DNA from: Alphaproteobacteria bacterium
Lineage (GTDB): Bacteria > Pseudomonadota > Alphaproteobacteria > Puniceispirillales > Puniceispirillaceae
Reading direction: 5' to 3'
NCBI GenBank assembly: GCA_022425565.1
Contig: JAKMFG010000332.1
Span: 1 to 25,124 of the forward strand
DNA: 25,124 bases
The translations under genes were made by a program, and so were the position numbers. Of the stretch, positions 16,530 through 24,863 are shown in pieces (position 1 is the stretch's first letter; each line of letters starts with the position of its first letter). Under the pieces are notes generated by a model, which worked only from the letters and a program-made list of their open reading frames with translations, was not told the origin of the DNA and did no database searches.

Positions 16530-17015
16530 TCAGTCAGACAGCAGCCTGACGGAATTCACCTGCAAACCGCGCGTGGAATTGTCGACTCGCACCAGAAGTT
16601 TCTGTCCCTGCATCAGGGAGTGAAAGCCGCAATCATTCAGCACCCGCGAATGAACGAACACATCCTCATCCATATTGTCGGCTGTGACAAAGCCGTATCC
16701 GCGAAGGTCATTAAAGAACTTCACAACGGCACGCACCTCGCCATCCTCGGGCTCGCTCGCAGCTGGCGGTGCCGGCGTGAGCGGCCGTTCAACCGACAGT
16801 AGATCCTTGATCACCTGGCCATGTTCATTGGTGCTGAGCGATACAGTCACGACATCGCCGGTCAGCAGCCGTACAAGGCCGAACCTGTCCAGTGTCGAGC
16901 GGTGAAGGAACACCTCCTCGTCACCGATGCGCACGAACCCATATCCCTTGCGTTCATTGTACCAGACCAGCTTACCTTCACTGACCTCTATATTACCGTC
17001 TGCTTCCTGCTTCAT
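16530..17015 (-). CDS. Cold-shock protein with two cold-shock domains
   Basis: Nucleic-acid-binding protein (161 aa from ATG 17015) with two cold-shock domains separated by a Pro/Ala/Glu linker (TPAPPAASEPEDG). In domain 1 the RNP1 motif is KGYGFV (23-28) and RNP2 is VFLH (35-38). In domain 2 the motifs are RGYGFV (105-110) and VFVH (119-122). Double-domain proteins of this size are typical of alphaproteobacteria, where members act as RNA chaperones in cold or stationary phase. ATG 17015 is chosen because AGGA lies 8 nt before it; the frame is open to a GTG at 17039 and further ATGs at 17024 and 17021. It follows pyrF on the same strand after about 160 bp, likely as a separate unit. Confidence 0.92.
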   Translation of the reverse strand: MKQEADGNIEVSEGKLVWYNERKGYGFVRIGDEEVFLHRSTLDRFGLVRLLTGDVVTVSLSTNEHGQVIKDLLSVERPLTPAPPAASEPEDGEVRAVVKFFNDLRGYGFVTADNMDEDVFVHSRVLNDCGFHSLMQGQKLLVRVDNSTRGLQVNSVRLLSD

Positions 17016-17125
17016 TTCCATCATCCTGCGCGCCGACACACCATGGGACGCAACGGCACTAAATTGCTGGTCACCTGATCAATAGATGCAGAATGATGAT
17101 GAGATTTAAGGTGCGGGAAAAAGTC

Positions 17126-17158
17126 GAAAAACGCGCAATAACGTGCACGTGAAGCGTT
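17126..17158 (-). terminator. Possible intrinsic terminator of pyrF
   Basis: On the minus strand AACGC (17158-17154) and GCGTT (17134-17130) pair around an inner palindrome ACGTGCACGT (17150-17141). The stem is followed directly by further T residues. It is about 20 bp after the pyrF stop. The outer stem is short, so confidence is limited. Confidence 0.4.
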
Positions 17159-17178
17159 GGTAACGGACTGGAAATAAT

Positions 17179-18081
17179 TCAGACAGCAGCGAGCGCGGCC
17201 CGGCTTGCTGTGATGGCCTCGTCGATAGCGGAGCGCCATGAGGCCATGTCACCCGCATTATGCGCTGCCTTCGGGAAGATCAGGCCGCGGGTGCTGTTGA
17301 TCAGCCCATGCTGCCAGCCACCATTGTCGCGGATCAGCCCGGCCAGCGCATCTGCGGCGGCGCCACCCTGCGCACCGAAGCCCGGTACAAGGAAGGGTGC
17401 AGATGGCAGGATTGCGCGAAGGGCCCGTGCCTCGTCCGGCCAGGTGGCCCCGGCGACGATGCCAAGCGATGAGTGGCCCGCGTCATCACAACGCGCCGCG
17501 GCAAGCGGGGCGAGCTGTTCTGCGAGCCGATGGAACAGCGGCTTGCCGTCGACATTCAGGTCCTGCAGGTCGCCGGCGCCCGGATTGCTGGTGCGGGTCA
17601 GGACGAACAGGCCGGCTCCGACGGCATCGGCACGGGCCAGCAGCGGCTCCAGCGTGTCGAGCCCGAGAAAGGCATTGACCGTCAGCGCATCCGAAGGGAA
17701 CGGTGCGTCATGTCCAATCCACGCCTCGGCATAGGCGGCATTGGTACTTCCGATGTCGTTGCGCTTGGCGTCCATGATCACAAGCATGCCGGCATCGACG
17801 GCGCTGCGGCCGAGCTCGGCAAGCACGCGCATGCCGTCGGGCCCATGCGCCTCGAAGAAAGCGGCCTGTGGCTTGATTGCGGCGACCCGGCCTTTCGCAG
17901 CTTCAAGGCAGGAGAAGGTAAAGTCCGAAATCGCGCGGATGGCGGCAGGATGGCCCGGCTCTGTGCTGTTGCCGAACAGAGCCGGCACCATGCCCGGATG
18001 CGGATCAATTCCCATGCAGAGCGGCGTGCCGCTGCTGCGGATGGATCCGGCGAGGCGGGTTCCGAATGCTGTGCCGGCCAT
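17179..18081 (-). CDS. pyrF: Orotidine 5'-phosphate decarboxylase (type 2)
   Basis: Cytoplasmic enzyme of pyrimidine synthesis converting OMP to UMP. It has 300 aa, the size of the longer type 2 group (the E. coli type is about 245 aa). Motifs: LCMGIDPHPGM near the N-terminus; AAIKPQAAFFEAHG with a catalytic lysine; DAKRNDIGST with the catalytic Asp-Lys-x-x-Asp array; the phosphate-binding C-terminal half includes LVPGFGAQGG and STRGLIF. ATG 18081 is chosen because it is 13 bp after the gapR stop and the conserved sequence starts there; the frame remains open upstream across gapR but that part is not conserved. It probably forms a transcription unit with gapR and the DUF1244 gene. Confidence 0.95.
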   Translation of the reverse strand: MAGTAFGTRLAGSIRSSGTPLCMGIDPHPGMVPALFGNSTEPGHPAAIRAISDFTFSCLEAAKGRVAAIKPQAAFFEAHGPDGMRVLAELGRSAVDAGMLVIMDAKRNDIGSTNAAYAEAWIGHDAPFPSDALTVNAFLGLDTLEPLLARADAVGAGLFVLTRTSNPGAGDLQDLNVDGKPLFHRLAEQLAPLAAARCDDAGHSSLGIVAGATWPDEARALRAILPSAPFLVPGFGAQGGAAADALAGLIRDNGGWQHGLINSTRGLIFPKAAHNAGDMASWRSAIDEAITASRAALAAV

Positions 18082-18094
18082 TTGGGTCACCGGC

Positions 18095-18346
18095 TCAGAC
18101 CAGCCCGACCGCGGCGCGGTAAGTTTCGAGAAGCTCGTCCTGCTCCTGAAGAAGCTCGCGGTCCATGGCCCGCATCTTGACGAGCTGGCGCATGATCTTC
18201 GGCTCGAAACCTGTGCCCTTGGCTTCACTGTAAACATCACGGATGTCTGCCATCAGGGCGCGCTTCTCTTCTTCCAGCCGTTCGATGCGCTCGATGAACT
18301 GGGTGAGCTGGTCGGCGCCTGCGCCGCTTCCCGGGATCAGGTTCAT
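18095..18346 (-). CDS. gapR: GapR family nucleoid-associated protein (DUF2312)
   Basis: Small coiled-coil DNA-binding protein (83 aa). The conserved core runs QLTQFIERIERLEEEKRALM, then DIRDVYSEAKGTGFE and the C-terminal helix IMRQLVKMRAMDRELLQEQDELLETYRAA. In Caulobacter, GapR encircles overtwisted AT-rich DNA ahead of replication and transcription complexes and stimulates topoisomerases. ATG 18346 is preceded by GGAG at 8 nt; ATG 18361, five codons upstream, is the alternative. The longer open frame to 18538 overlaps the DUF1244 gene and is not conserved. It lies between the DUF1244 gene and pyrF. The family is largely restricted to alphaproteobacteria, supporting the lineage call. Confidence 0.93.
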   Translation of the reverse strand: MNLIPGSGAGADQLTQFIERIERLEEEKRALMADIRDVYSEAKGTGFEPKIMRQLVKMRAMDRELLQEQDELLETYRAAVGLV

Positions 18347-18404
18347 GGGGTCTGTCTCCATTGCCGGCTGTCGGGCCGGCCTGTTGATGTGAATTCTGAC
18401 GAAG

Positions 18405-18701
18405 TCAGCTGTGGGAGTGGCTTTTCTCGTAAGCGGCGCGTTGTTCGGCCGTTGCCTCGGTCTGATATTTTGCCTTCCACTCGGCATAATCCATGCCATA
18501 GACAATCTCACGTGCGGCGGCGTCATCAATTTCCACACCCTTGTCTGCGGCCTCTTCCCGGTACCATCGGGACAGGCAGTTCCGGCAGAAGCCCGCCAGA
18601 TTCATCATATCGATGTTCTGGACGTCATTGCGCCCGCGAAGATGGCTGACAAGGCGCCGGAAAGCGGCGGCCTCGAGTTCGGTCCTGGTGCTGTCATTCA
18701 T
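18405..18701 (-). CDS. DUF1244 family protein
   Basis: Small soluble protein (98 aa) of unknown function. It carries the family hallmark FCRNCLSRWYREEA (around residues 38-51) with a CxxC-like pair (Cys39, Cys42), followed by the acidic-aromatic segment IVYGMDYAEWKAKYQTEAT and a His/Ser-rich end. The two cysteines and the terminal histidines might bind metal, but this is speculation. It lies about 58 bp upstream of gapR on the same strand. A good -35/-10 pair about 75 bp upstream could drive the set DUF1244-gapR-pyrF. Confidence 0.88.
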   Translation of the reverse strand: MNDSTRTELEAAAFRRLVSHLRGRNDVQNIDMMNLAGFCRNCLSRWYREEAADKGVEIDDAAAREIVYGMDYAEWKAKYQTEATAEQRAAYEKSHSHS

Positions 18702-18775
18702 GGTTTTGGTCCGCCTCTTTGGGTGAGAAGAAAAGGTGGCAAATGGTCGAAACCGTGCCTTTGAAACCGTGGCGG

Positions 18776-18804
18776 ACTGTATCCAACAAGCCGGGGTTTC
18801 GCAA
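18776..18804 (-). promoter_or_regulatory. Putative sigma-70 promoter of DUF1244-gapR-pyrF
   Basis: On the minus strand TTGCGA (18804-18799) and TACAGT (18781-18776) are spaced by exactly 17 bp. The predicted leader to ATG 18701 is about 70 nt. Assigned by eye. Confidence 0.45.
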
Positions 18805-18837
18805 CCGCGATCCGGTGTCGCGGCACCTGCTGGAACC

Positions 18838-18905
18838 TTACATAAATAAAGTAATAGTAAAAATTTTGATGTGGCTAAATTTGTTGATTCTCTTTATAGC
18901 ATATG
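18838..18905. promoter_or_regulatory. AT-rich control region upstream of mntR
   Basis: About 68 bp of strongly AT-rich DNA (runs such as ATAAATAAAGTAATAG and AAAAATTTT) contrasts with the GC-rich surroundings and lies directly before mntR. It is the natural place for the mntR promoter and possibly an autoregulatory MntR site. I could not identify a clean palindromic operator or a confident -35/-10 pair. Confidence 0.45.
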
Positions 18906-18926
18906 AACATTGCAGAAAGGCTGTTC

Positions 18927-19364
18927 ATGACAACCAGCAAGCCAACCGCCTCGGTTGCCGACAGTGCGGCCAAATTCGACCGTATCCGGCGCGCACACCA
19001 GTCTGAGGTGGCCGAGGACTATGTCGAGATGATCTCCGAGCTGATCGAGGAGACAGGCGAGGCGCGCACGGTCGATCTGGCGGCGAGATTTGGTGTGACG
19101 AGCCCGACGGTGAATGCCATCGTCCGCAGGTTGCAGCGCGAGAACCTTGTCGAAACACGGCCCTACAGGTCGATCTTCCTGACCGAGGCTGGAAAGGCGC
19201 TCGCCGAATCAAGCCGGGTGCGGCACCAGATTGTCCGCGATTTTCTTGTAACCATTGGCGTGCCCGAGACCGTTGCCGAAGAGGATGCAGAGGGTGTCGA
19301 GCATCATGTGAGCGAGCAAACGCTTGCCGTGTTTGCGCAGATCACCGCTGCCGGAAAAATCTAG
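18927..19364 (+). CDS. mntR: Manganese-responsive transcriptional regulator MntR (DtxR family)
   Basis: Cytoplasmic metal-dependent repressor (145 aa) of manganese homeostasis. The N-terminal winged helix runs through ARTVDLAARFGVTSPTVNAIVRRLQRENLVE, with recognition helix TSPTVNAIVRRL. RSIFLTEAGKALA and SRVRHQIVRDFL match the wing and metal-binding helix. EGVEHHVSEQTL (His126, His127) is the DtxR-family dimerisation and metal-ligand segment. It has no C-terminal SH3-like domain, as in E. coli MntR (155 aa). ATG 18927 is chosen for its AGAAAGG ribosome binding site at 7 nt; ATG 18903 is the alternative. No manganese transporter is in the window, so its targets lie elsewhere. It is convergent with the glycosyltransferase gene, 21 bp away. 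Confidence 0.92.
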   Translation: MTTSKPTASVADSAAKFDRIRRAHQSEVAEDYVEMISELIEETGEARTVDLAARFGVTSPTVNAIVRRLQRENLVETRPYRSIFLTEAGKALAESSRVRHQIVRDFLVTIGVPETVAEEDAEGVEHHVSEQTLAVFAQITAAGKI

Positions 19365-19385
19365 CAAGGAGCCGGCTTCGGCCCT

Positions 19386-20939
19386 TCACTCGTCTTCCAC
19401 ACCCTTGTGAATGTAAAGGTCACGCGACCGGTTCTGGCTGATCGCGGTGGTGGACAGCGCCGACGTGCCAGCCTGCCAGCTGACGCCGGTCATTTCTGGC
19501 GGTGTCTTGCGTCCGTCTAGCGCAACGAAACGGCGCCCGGCAAGCGGCTTCCATGCAAGGTTCTGTTCGAAATGATTGGTCGGTCGGCCGTCGGCATCGA
19601 TCACCAGCACGGTGACAGGGTTGCCGCCAATTCTCTGGTTGTGGAAATGCCATGACAGCAATGATGCGGTGGCCCGTCGGTCGGCAATCACAGTTGCCGC
19701 CCTGTGCGCCTCGAGCGCGGCGCTGGTGTCCGCAGCGAGAACCTGCCAGCCGCGGAGCCGGCGAAACGGGTCTGAGCCGGGGGTGAGCGGGCCGAGGCTT
19801 CCTGCCGTCGTCACACTGAGAATCAAAAGGCAGACACCCAGATTGATCCCGATGGCAAGCCTGCCGATAACAGGCCGCGCCTGCGCCATCCAACGCGCCA
19901 GCCACAGCACCAGCGCCGGCATCGCGGCCAGCGCCCAGTTCGCATTCGCCTCGCTGAGAAAGGCCTGAACCATGATGACAAGAATGACCGGTGCCGACAG
20001 GAAGAACAGCAGCAGCCCGCAATCATCGCCTCGTCGTATCCTCAGGATGCCGAACATCAACGCAAAGACAACCGGCCCGGCGGTCGCAAACTGCGCGGCA
20101 AGAAAGCCGATGCTGCCGGCGAGGCTGTAGCTCTGGCGGTCGAAATTTGCGTTGTCGCCAAGATGCCTGACGGTTGTCAGCTCATTGGCTAGATTCCAAA
20201 TGATATTGGGGCTGGCAACGACAACCATGCCGAGCGCAAACAACCCAAGTCCGCACCAGCTTATGATCTGGCGTCTGTCCGCGCTGCGAGCCTGAACACT
20301 TGTGACCAGCACAAACATGGCGAGTCCGGCAAGTCCGTAGATGGCGGCGTATTTTGCCAGCATTGCCGCGCCAAACGCGCCGCCGGCAAGCAACATGCCG
20401 CGGCTCTCCCGTAGCCGTCCTGTCAGCACCCCGACCAGTGCCAGAACCCCGGACGACCAGCACAGCAGCAACGGCGTGTCGGTCGAGATGACGAAACTTC
20501 CCAGCGCGATGCTCGGCAGTGTCATCCAGATCATTGCGGCAATCCGCCCGGCTCCGGCTCCGGCAAGCCAGCTGGCGGCGCGCCACAGTATCAGTGATGT
20601 TGCCAGATGCAGCCACGGGGCTGGCAACCGCACCGCCCATTCATGATGCCCGAACAGCCCGTGGGACAGTCCGATGATCCAGCTCGTCAGCGGCGGCTTG
20701 GTGTAATAGCCGAAATCGAACCCGGTGCTCCAGAGCCAGTATTGGGCCTCGTCGACGCCAAGGCCGAGGGGACTGGCAAAAAGGGACGCTGTGCGAAGAA
20801 GGGCAATCGCAATGAGGCCAAGCAGCAGCGTGCGGTCGGCTCCGGTCCAGGCCGTGCCGCCAGTGCCGTTGCCGCCAATGCCGTTGCCGCCGGTGCCGTT
20901 ACCGCGCGGGTAATCAGATGTGGCGCTTGCCGCCGCCAT
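19386..20939 (-). CDS. Membrane glycosyltransferase, GT39/ArnT-PMT-like
   Basis: Inner-membrane protein (517 aa) of the dolichyl-phosphate-mannose protein mannosyltransferase / ArnT superfamily, which uses polyprenyl-phosphate-linked sugars on the periplasmic side. After a first membrane segment, GLGVDEAQYWLW holds the conserved Asp63-Glu64 of the first external loop, followed by FGYYTKPPLTSWIIG, the family's KPPL motif. About ten further hydrophobic segments follow, then a soluble C-terminal domain of about 110 residues. Acceptor (lipid A, protein or polysaccharide) cannot be told. The N-terminus has a Gly/Asn-rich stretch coded by three 15-bp repeats. Its start lies about 60 bp from that of mutA, so the two are divergent. 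Confidence 0.87.
   Translation of the reverse strand: MAAASATSDYPRGNGTGGNGIGGNGTGGTAWTGADRTLLLGLIAIALLRTASLFASPLGLGVDEAQYWLWSTGFDFGYYTKPPLTSWIIGLSHGLFGHHEWAVRLPAPWLHLATSLILWRAASWLAGAGAGRIAAMIWMTLPSIALGSFVISTDTPLLLCWSSGVLALVGVLTGRLRESRGMLLAGGAFGAAMLAKYAAIYGLAGLAMFVLVTSVQARSADRRQIISWCGLGLFALGMVVVASPNIIWNLANELTTVRHLGDNANFDRQSYSLAGSIGFLAAQFATAGPVVFALMFGILRIRRGDDCGLLLFFLSAPVILVIMVQAFLSEANANWALAAMPALVLWLARWMAQARPVIGRLAIGINLGVCLLILSVTTAGSLGPLTPGSDPFRRLRGWQVLAADTSAALEAHRAATVIADRRATASLLSWHFHNQRIGGNPVTVLVIDADGRPTNHFEQNLAWKPLAGRRFVALDGRKTPPEMTGVSWQAGTSALSTTAISQNRSRDLYIHKGVEDE
20856..20900. repeat. Three tandem 15-bp repeats at the 5' end of the GT39 gene
   Basis: Plus-strand units GCCGCCAGTGCCGTT, GCCGCCAATGCCGTT and GCCGCCGGTGCCGTT lie head to tail, differing at two bases. 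In frame on the minus strand they encode five-residue Gly/Asn units (GNGTG, GNGIG, GNGTG) at about residues 13-28, ahead of the first membrane segment. Confidence 0.88.
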
Positions 20940-21000
20940 TGGCTATCCTCATGCAATCGCCGCGCAGGGCGCGAAACGCTGGAACTATATCCCGGCGCGG

Positions 21001-22629
21001 ATGAGAATGAAACCGATGGTCATGGCTAACACCGAAGCAGAATTCGATGCTGCCGATCTGGCGGTATGGACAGAAATGGCCCGGCGCATCCTGAAAGGTG
21101 CGGCGCCAGACAGTCTGGACAGAATCGACGAGGATGGGCTTGTGACCGGCGCCCTCTATCCGGTCGATGCGCCGGACCCGCGCGCCGCGTCTGCGCATAT
21201 TCTGCCGGCATTTCCGCACCGCCGCCTGGTTGAGGGATGGCAGGTGTGCCAACCGCTTGGGCCAGATTCTGAAAATGCCGATGTTCACGAGGCGCTTGGC
21301 AGCGGCGCGACGGCGCTATTGCTGCAATCCGGTACTGCTGACGATGTCGACAGTCTGCTGAACGGTGTTGTGCTGACAGCGGTCGGCCTCGGCCTCGACG
21401 GCGATGCGGCAACGCCGGCGCAATATCGCACCATCATCGAACGTGCCGAAGCGCAGGGTGAGCTGGCCGACAGGATCGATCTCGATGCCGGGCTTGATGT
21501 GCTGACGCAGCTTGAAGGCGGTCTGGCACTCCATGCCACCGCGCCGTCGGGGCATCGCCTGTTCCGGATCGACGGCTGGGCCCAGCATAATCTTGGTCTG
21601 ACCGCATCGCAGGAGCTTGGCTATGTTCTTGCCGGCATTGCCGAACTGTTCCGCGGTGCCGACGCCGCTGGCATTGCGCCGGCGGATATTGCAGCCCGGG
21701 TGTCGGTACGGCTGGCTCTGCCGGCCGACATGTTTGCCGGTATCGCTGTATGCCGCGCCATGCGCCGCCTGTGGGACGGCATGCTCATCGCGTGCGGGAT
21801 CGATCCCGTGCCGGTACGCATTGACGGGTTTGCCTCGCTGCGGATGATGTCGGTTCTCGATCACGAGGTGAATATGCTGCGCACCACCACCGCGCTTCTT
21901 GGCGGGGCAATCGGCGGTGCGGACGCGATGGCTGGGTTTGGCCACGACCTGCTGACGGGCGAGACACCTGGCGCGCGCCGCACGGCGCGGCTGGCACAGG
22001 TGCTGATGATGGCTGAAGCCGAAATCGCCCGCAGCCTCGATCCGGCGGCCGGTGCGCCGTTCATCGAATCGCGTACCGATGATCTGGCCGATGCCGGATG
22101 GTTGGCCTTCCAGAAGATCGAACGTGCGGGTGGTCTTTCTGCCGCCATCGATACCGGAATGATCGAGGCGCAGGCCGCTGCTGCTGCAACAGCACGCGAG
22201 GGCCGGCTCCGCGCCGGCGAGGAACTGCTCGGCGTCACCCTGCAGCCGACGGGCGGCACGCCGCCGGAAATTCTGCCCGCCTTCGGCGCGGTGCGTCGTC
22301 CGGCAGCCTGTGTCGAGGCGCTTCGCCGCCGCACCACCAGAGTGTCGCTCCGGATTCTCATCCTTCGCGGCGCGTCGGACAATGCCGCCGCCGAGGAACG
22401 CGGCATTCGGCGCTGGCTTGGCATGGCTGGTCTTCAGGCTGTCACGCTGGATGCCGACTCCGACAGTGCTGTCAGTGATGCCAGGCCCGATATCGTCATC
22501 GGCTGTGGTCTGGCCGCCCTGCCACAGGGAGTGGAAGCCGGAAACTTCCGCTCGGCAGCAGCCATTCTGGATGCTGGTGACAGGATCGCCGCGCTTGAGA
22601 ATCTGCTGGCGCAGAAGGGAGATGCGTGA
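21001..22629 (+). CDS. mutA: Methylmalonyl-CoA mutase small (beta) subunit
   Basis: Non-catalytic partner (about 542 aa) of the heterodimeric adenosylcobalamin enzyme that converts methylmalonyl-CoA to succinyl-CoA. It has the mutase TIM-barrel domain: [44 protein letters not shown] and the [31 protein letters not shown] region in consecutive parts. A C-terminal Rossmann domain ([11 protein letters not shown] to the end) has no DxHxxG cobalamin motif, as expected for the small subunit. The start is uncertain: ATGs at 21001, 21007, 21016 and 21022 are all possible and none has a clear ribosome binding site. The frame is open to a GTG at 20920, which would overlap the divergent GT39 gene. Its stop overlaps the mutB ATG by one base (TGATG). 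Confidence 0.92.
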   Translation: MRMKPMVMANTEAEFDAADLAVWTEMARRILKGAAPDSLDRIDEDGLVTGALYPVDAPDPRAASAHILPAFPHRRLVEGWQVCQPLGPDSENADVHEALGSGATALLLQSGTADDVDSLLNGVVLTAVGLGLDGDAATPAQYRTIIERAEAQGELADRIDLDAGLDVLTQLEGGLALHATAPSGHRLFRIDGWAQHNLGLTASQELGYVLAGIAELFRGADAAGIAPADIAARVSVRLALPADMFAGIAVCRAMRRLWDGMLIACGIDPVPVRIDGFASLRMMSVLDHEVNMLRTTTALLGGAIGGADAMAGFGHDLLTGETPGARRTARLAQVLMMAEAEIARSLDPAAGAPFIESRTDDLADAGWLAFQKIERAGGLSAAIDTGMIEAQAAAAATAREGRLRAGEELLGVTLQPTGGTPPEILPAFGAVRRPAACVEALRRRTTRVSLRILILRGASDNAAAEERGIRRWLGMAGLQAVTLDADSDSAVSDARPDIVIGCGLAALPQGVEAGNFRSAAAILDAGDRIAALENLLAQKGDA

Positions 22630-24812
22630 TGAGCCTTCCTGATTTCACGTCCCTTCCGCTGCCACGGCGCAGCAAGGATCGTTCTTTGGGCCAGTCGTCT
22701 GGCAATTCTACAGGCCTGCCGGCAGCACGCACGACACCAGAGGGAATCGATATTCCGCCGATTGCCATGCCTGATCCGGCGGCACTGGCTGCGGTCTCCT
22801 CGGGTCTTCCTGGGATTGCCCCGTTCCTTCGCGGTCCCTATGCGACCATGTATGCAACGCGGCCCTGGACTATTCGCCAATATGCCGGGTTCTCGACGGC
22901 CGAGGAATCGAACGCCTTTTACCGGCGCAATCTGGCGGCCGGGCAAATGGGCTTGTCGGTGGCGTTCGATTTGCCGACCCATCGGGGCTATGACTCCGAC
23001 GACGAGCTTGTCGCTGACGATGTTGGCATGGCCGGGGTGGCGATTGATTCCATCGCCGATATGAACATCCTGTTCCGCGACATTCCGCTGGACCGCATGT
23101 CCGTCTCCATGACGATGAATGGCGCGGTCATGCCGGTGCTGGCGCTGTTCATCACCGCTGCCGAAGAGCAGGGCGTTGCACCATCGGCGCTGGCAGGCAC
23201 CATCCAGAACGATGTTCTGAAGGAATTCATGGTGCGCAATACCTACATCTATCCGCCGACACCCTCGATGCGGATCATTTCCGACATCTTTGCCTATTGC
23301 GCGGCCGAGATGCCGAAATTCAATTTCATTTCGGTGTCCGGCTACCACATGCAGGAAGCTGGGGCCTCGAACGATCTGGAACTGGCCTATACGCTTGCTG
23401 ACGGGCTGGAATATGTGCGCGCCGGGGTGGCGGCCGGGCTGGATGTTGACGCTTTCGCGCCGAGACTGTCCTTCTTCTTTGCCAACGGCATGCATTATTT
23501 CATGGAAGTTGCCAAGCTGCGTGCCGCGCGCCAGATTTGGGCAGGCATGATGAAGCGGCATTTCGACCCGAAGGACCCGAAATCCCTGATGCTGCGCACC
23601 CATTGCCAGACATCGGGCTGGTCACTGGCGGCGCAGGATGTGTTCAACAATGTCGCGCGCACCTGTATTGAGGGCAGCGCCGCCGTTGCCGGGCACACTC
23701 AGTCGCTACACACCAACTCGCTCGACGAGGCGCGCGGCCTGCCGACGGACCATGCGGCGCGGATTGCACGCAACACGCAAATCCATCTGCAGAACGAGGC
23801 GAATATGGCGCATGTCATCGACCCGTTTGGAGGCTCCTATCTTCTCGAGCAGCTCACCCAGGGGCTGGTCGCGCGGGCCACGGCCCATATCGAGGAAGTC
23901 GAGGCGCTTGGTGGCATGGCCGCTGCCATCGAGACCGGCCTGCCAAAGCTGCGGATCGAGGAAGCGGCAACCGCTGCCCAGGCCGACATCGATTCGGGGC
24001 ATCGCCAGATTGTCGGTGTGAACAGCTATCAGCCAGCACCGCGCATCGACGGAACCGAGGAGGTCCTCGTTCGCCGCATCGAAAATAGCGAGGTGCGGGC
24101 CCGCCAGATCGCCGGCCTGAAGAAGGTGCGGACCGACCGTGACCAGAGCCGGGTGACCGCAGCTCTCGATGCGCTGTCCGAAGCCGCGTCAGGCAGTGCG
24201 AACCTGATGCCGGCCGCCATCGAGGCTGCGCGCGCGCGGGCCACTGTCGGCGAGATGTCCGATGCGTTGAGCCGTGTCTATGGCCGCCACAAGGCCGAGA
24301 TCAAGGGTGTGCGGGGTGGCTGGAAGGCGCGGATGAAAGCCGATGCCGAGCTGGAGATGCTTCAGACGCGCGTTGACGAATTCATTGCTTCGACAGGCCG
24401 GCCCCCGCGCCTTCTTGTTGCCAAGCTCGGCCAGGACGGACATGACCGTGGCCAGAAGGTGATCGCCTCGGCCTTTGCCGATATCGGTTTCGACGTCACC
24501 ATAGGGCCGCTTTTCGCCAGCCCGGACGAAGTCTATGACATGGCGATTGCCGAAGATGTCGATGCTGTCGGCATCTCGACGCTGGCGGCTGCCCATCTCA
24601 GCCAGGTGCCGGCATTGCGCAAGTGCCTTGATGCCGGCAAGGGCCGCCATATCGAGCTTGTCGTCGGCGGCGTCATTCCGCCGGGTGATGTCGCGGCACT
24701 GACGGCCGCCGGGGCTGCTGCCGTGTTCCCGCCTGGCACGCGCTCGACTGATGCGGCAAGCCGCCTTCTTGATCTTCTAGCCCGCCGTCGCAATATCGCA
24801 GCCAGCGCGTAA
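22629..24812 (+). CDS. mutB: Methylmalonyl-CoA mutase large (alpha) subunit
   Basis: Catalytic subunit (727 aa) of adenosylcobalamin-dependent methylmalonyl-CoA mutase. The substrate barrel carries [20 protein letters not shown], then [15 protein letters not shown] and [20 protein letters not shown]. The C-terminal cobalamin domain has LGQDGHDRG with the cobalt-ligating His605, followed by [10 protein letters not shown] and GGVIPPGD. Residues around TMYATRPWT match methylmalonyl-CoA mutase rather than the isobutyryl- or ethylmalonyl-CoA mutases, though a tree would settle it. ATG 22629 overlaps the mutA stop; GTG 22626 is less likely. No epimerase, MeaB chaperone or propionyl-CoA carboxylase is linked here, so these must be encoded elsewhere if the propionate route is complete. 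Confidence 0.97.
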   Translation: MSLPDFTSLPLPRRSKDRSLGQSSGNSTGLPAARTTPEGIDIPPIAMPDPAALAAVSSGLPGIAPFLRGPYATMYATRPWTIRQYAGFSTAEESNAFYRRNLAAGQMGLSVAFDLPTHRGYDSDDELVADDVGMAGVAIDSIADMNILFRDIPLDRMSVSMTMNGAVMPVLALFITAAEEQGVAPSALAGTIQNDVLKEFMVRNTYIYPPTPSMRIISDIFAYCAAEMPKFNFISVSGYHMQEAGASNDLELAYTLADGLEYVRAGVAAGLDVDAFAPRLSFFFANGMHYFMEVAKLRAARQIWAGMMKRHFDPKDPKSLMLRTHCQTSGWSLAAQDVFNNVARTCIEGSAAVAGHTQSLHTNSLDEARGLPTDHAARIARNTQIHLQNEANMAHVIDPFGGSYLLEQLTQGLVARATAHIEEVEALGGMAAAIETGLPKLRIEEAATAAQADIDSGHRQIVGVNSYQPAPRIDGTEEVLVRRIENSEVRARQIAGLKKVRTDRDQSRVTAALDALSEAASGSANLMPAAIEAARARATVGEMSDALSRVYGRHKAEIKGVRGGWKARMKADAELEMLQTRVDEFIASTGRPPRLLVAKLGQDGHDRGQKVIASAFADIGFDVTIGPLFASPDEVYDMAIAEDVDAVGISTLAAAHLSQVPALRKCLDAGKGRHIELVVGGVIPPGDVAALTAAGAAAVFPPGTRSTDAASRLLDLLARRRNIAASA

Positions 24813-24835
24813 CGGCAGGATGACCTGCGCGTTAC
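24809..24835 (+). terminator. Possible terminator hairpin at the end of mutB
   Basis: GTAACGGCAGG (24809-24819) pairs with CCTGC-G-CGTTAC (24824-24835) around the loop ATGA: eleven base pairs with one bulged G. It includes the mutB stop codon. A loose T-rich run (ATTTGTTTTA) follows about five bases later, so termination efficiency is doubtful. Confidence 0.45.
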
Positions 24836-24863
24836 AGGATTTGTTTTACAGGATAGGCCCATC

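Noticed and set aside
18082..18240. Upstream extension of the pyrF frame
   Set aside because: It is an alternative reading of gapR with Arg/Ser-rich, non-conserved sequence.
18347..18538. Upstream extension of the gapR frame
   Set aside because: It overlaps the DUF1244 gene, and the GapR family is only about 80-90 residues long.
20920..22629. Cobalamin riboswitch upstream of mutAB
   Set aside because: The region between the divergent genes is far too short for this riboswitch and no B12-box was seen.
22434..23603. 389-residue minus-strand open frame
   Set aside because: Antisense to mutA and mutB; the mutase motifs on the plus strand settle the coding strand.
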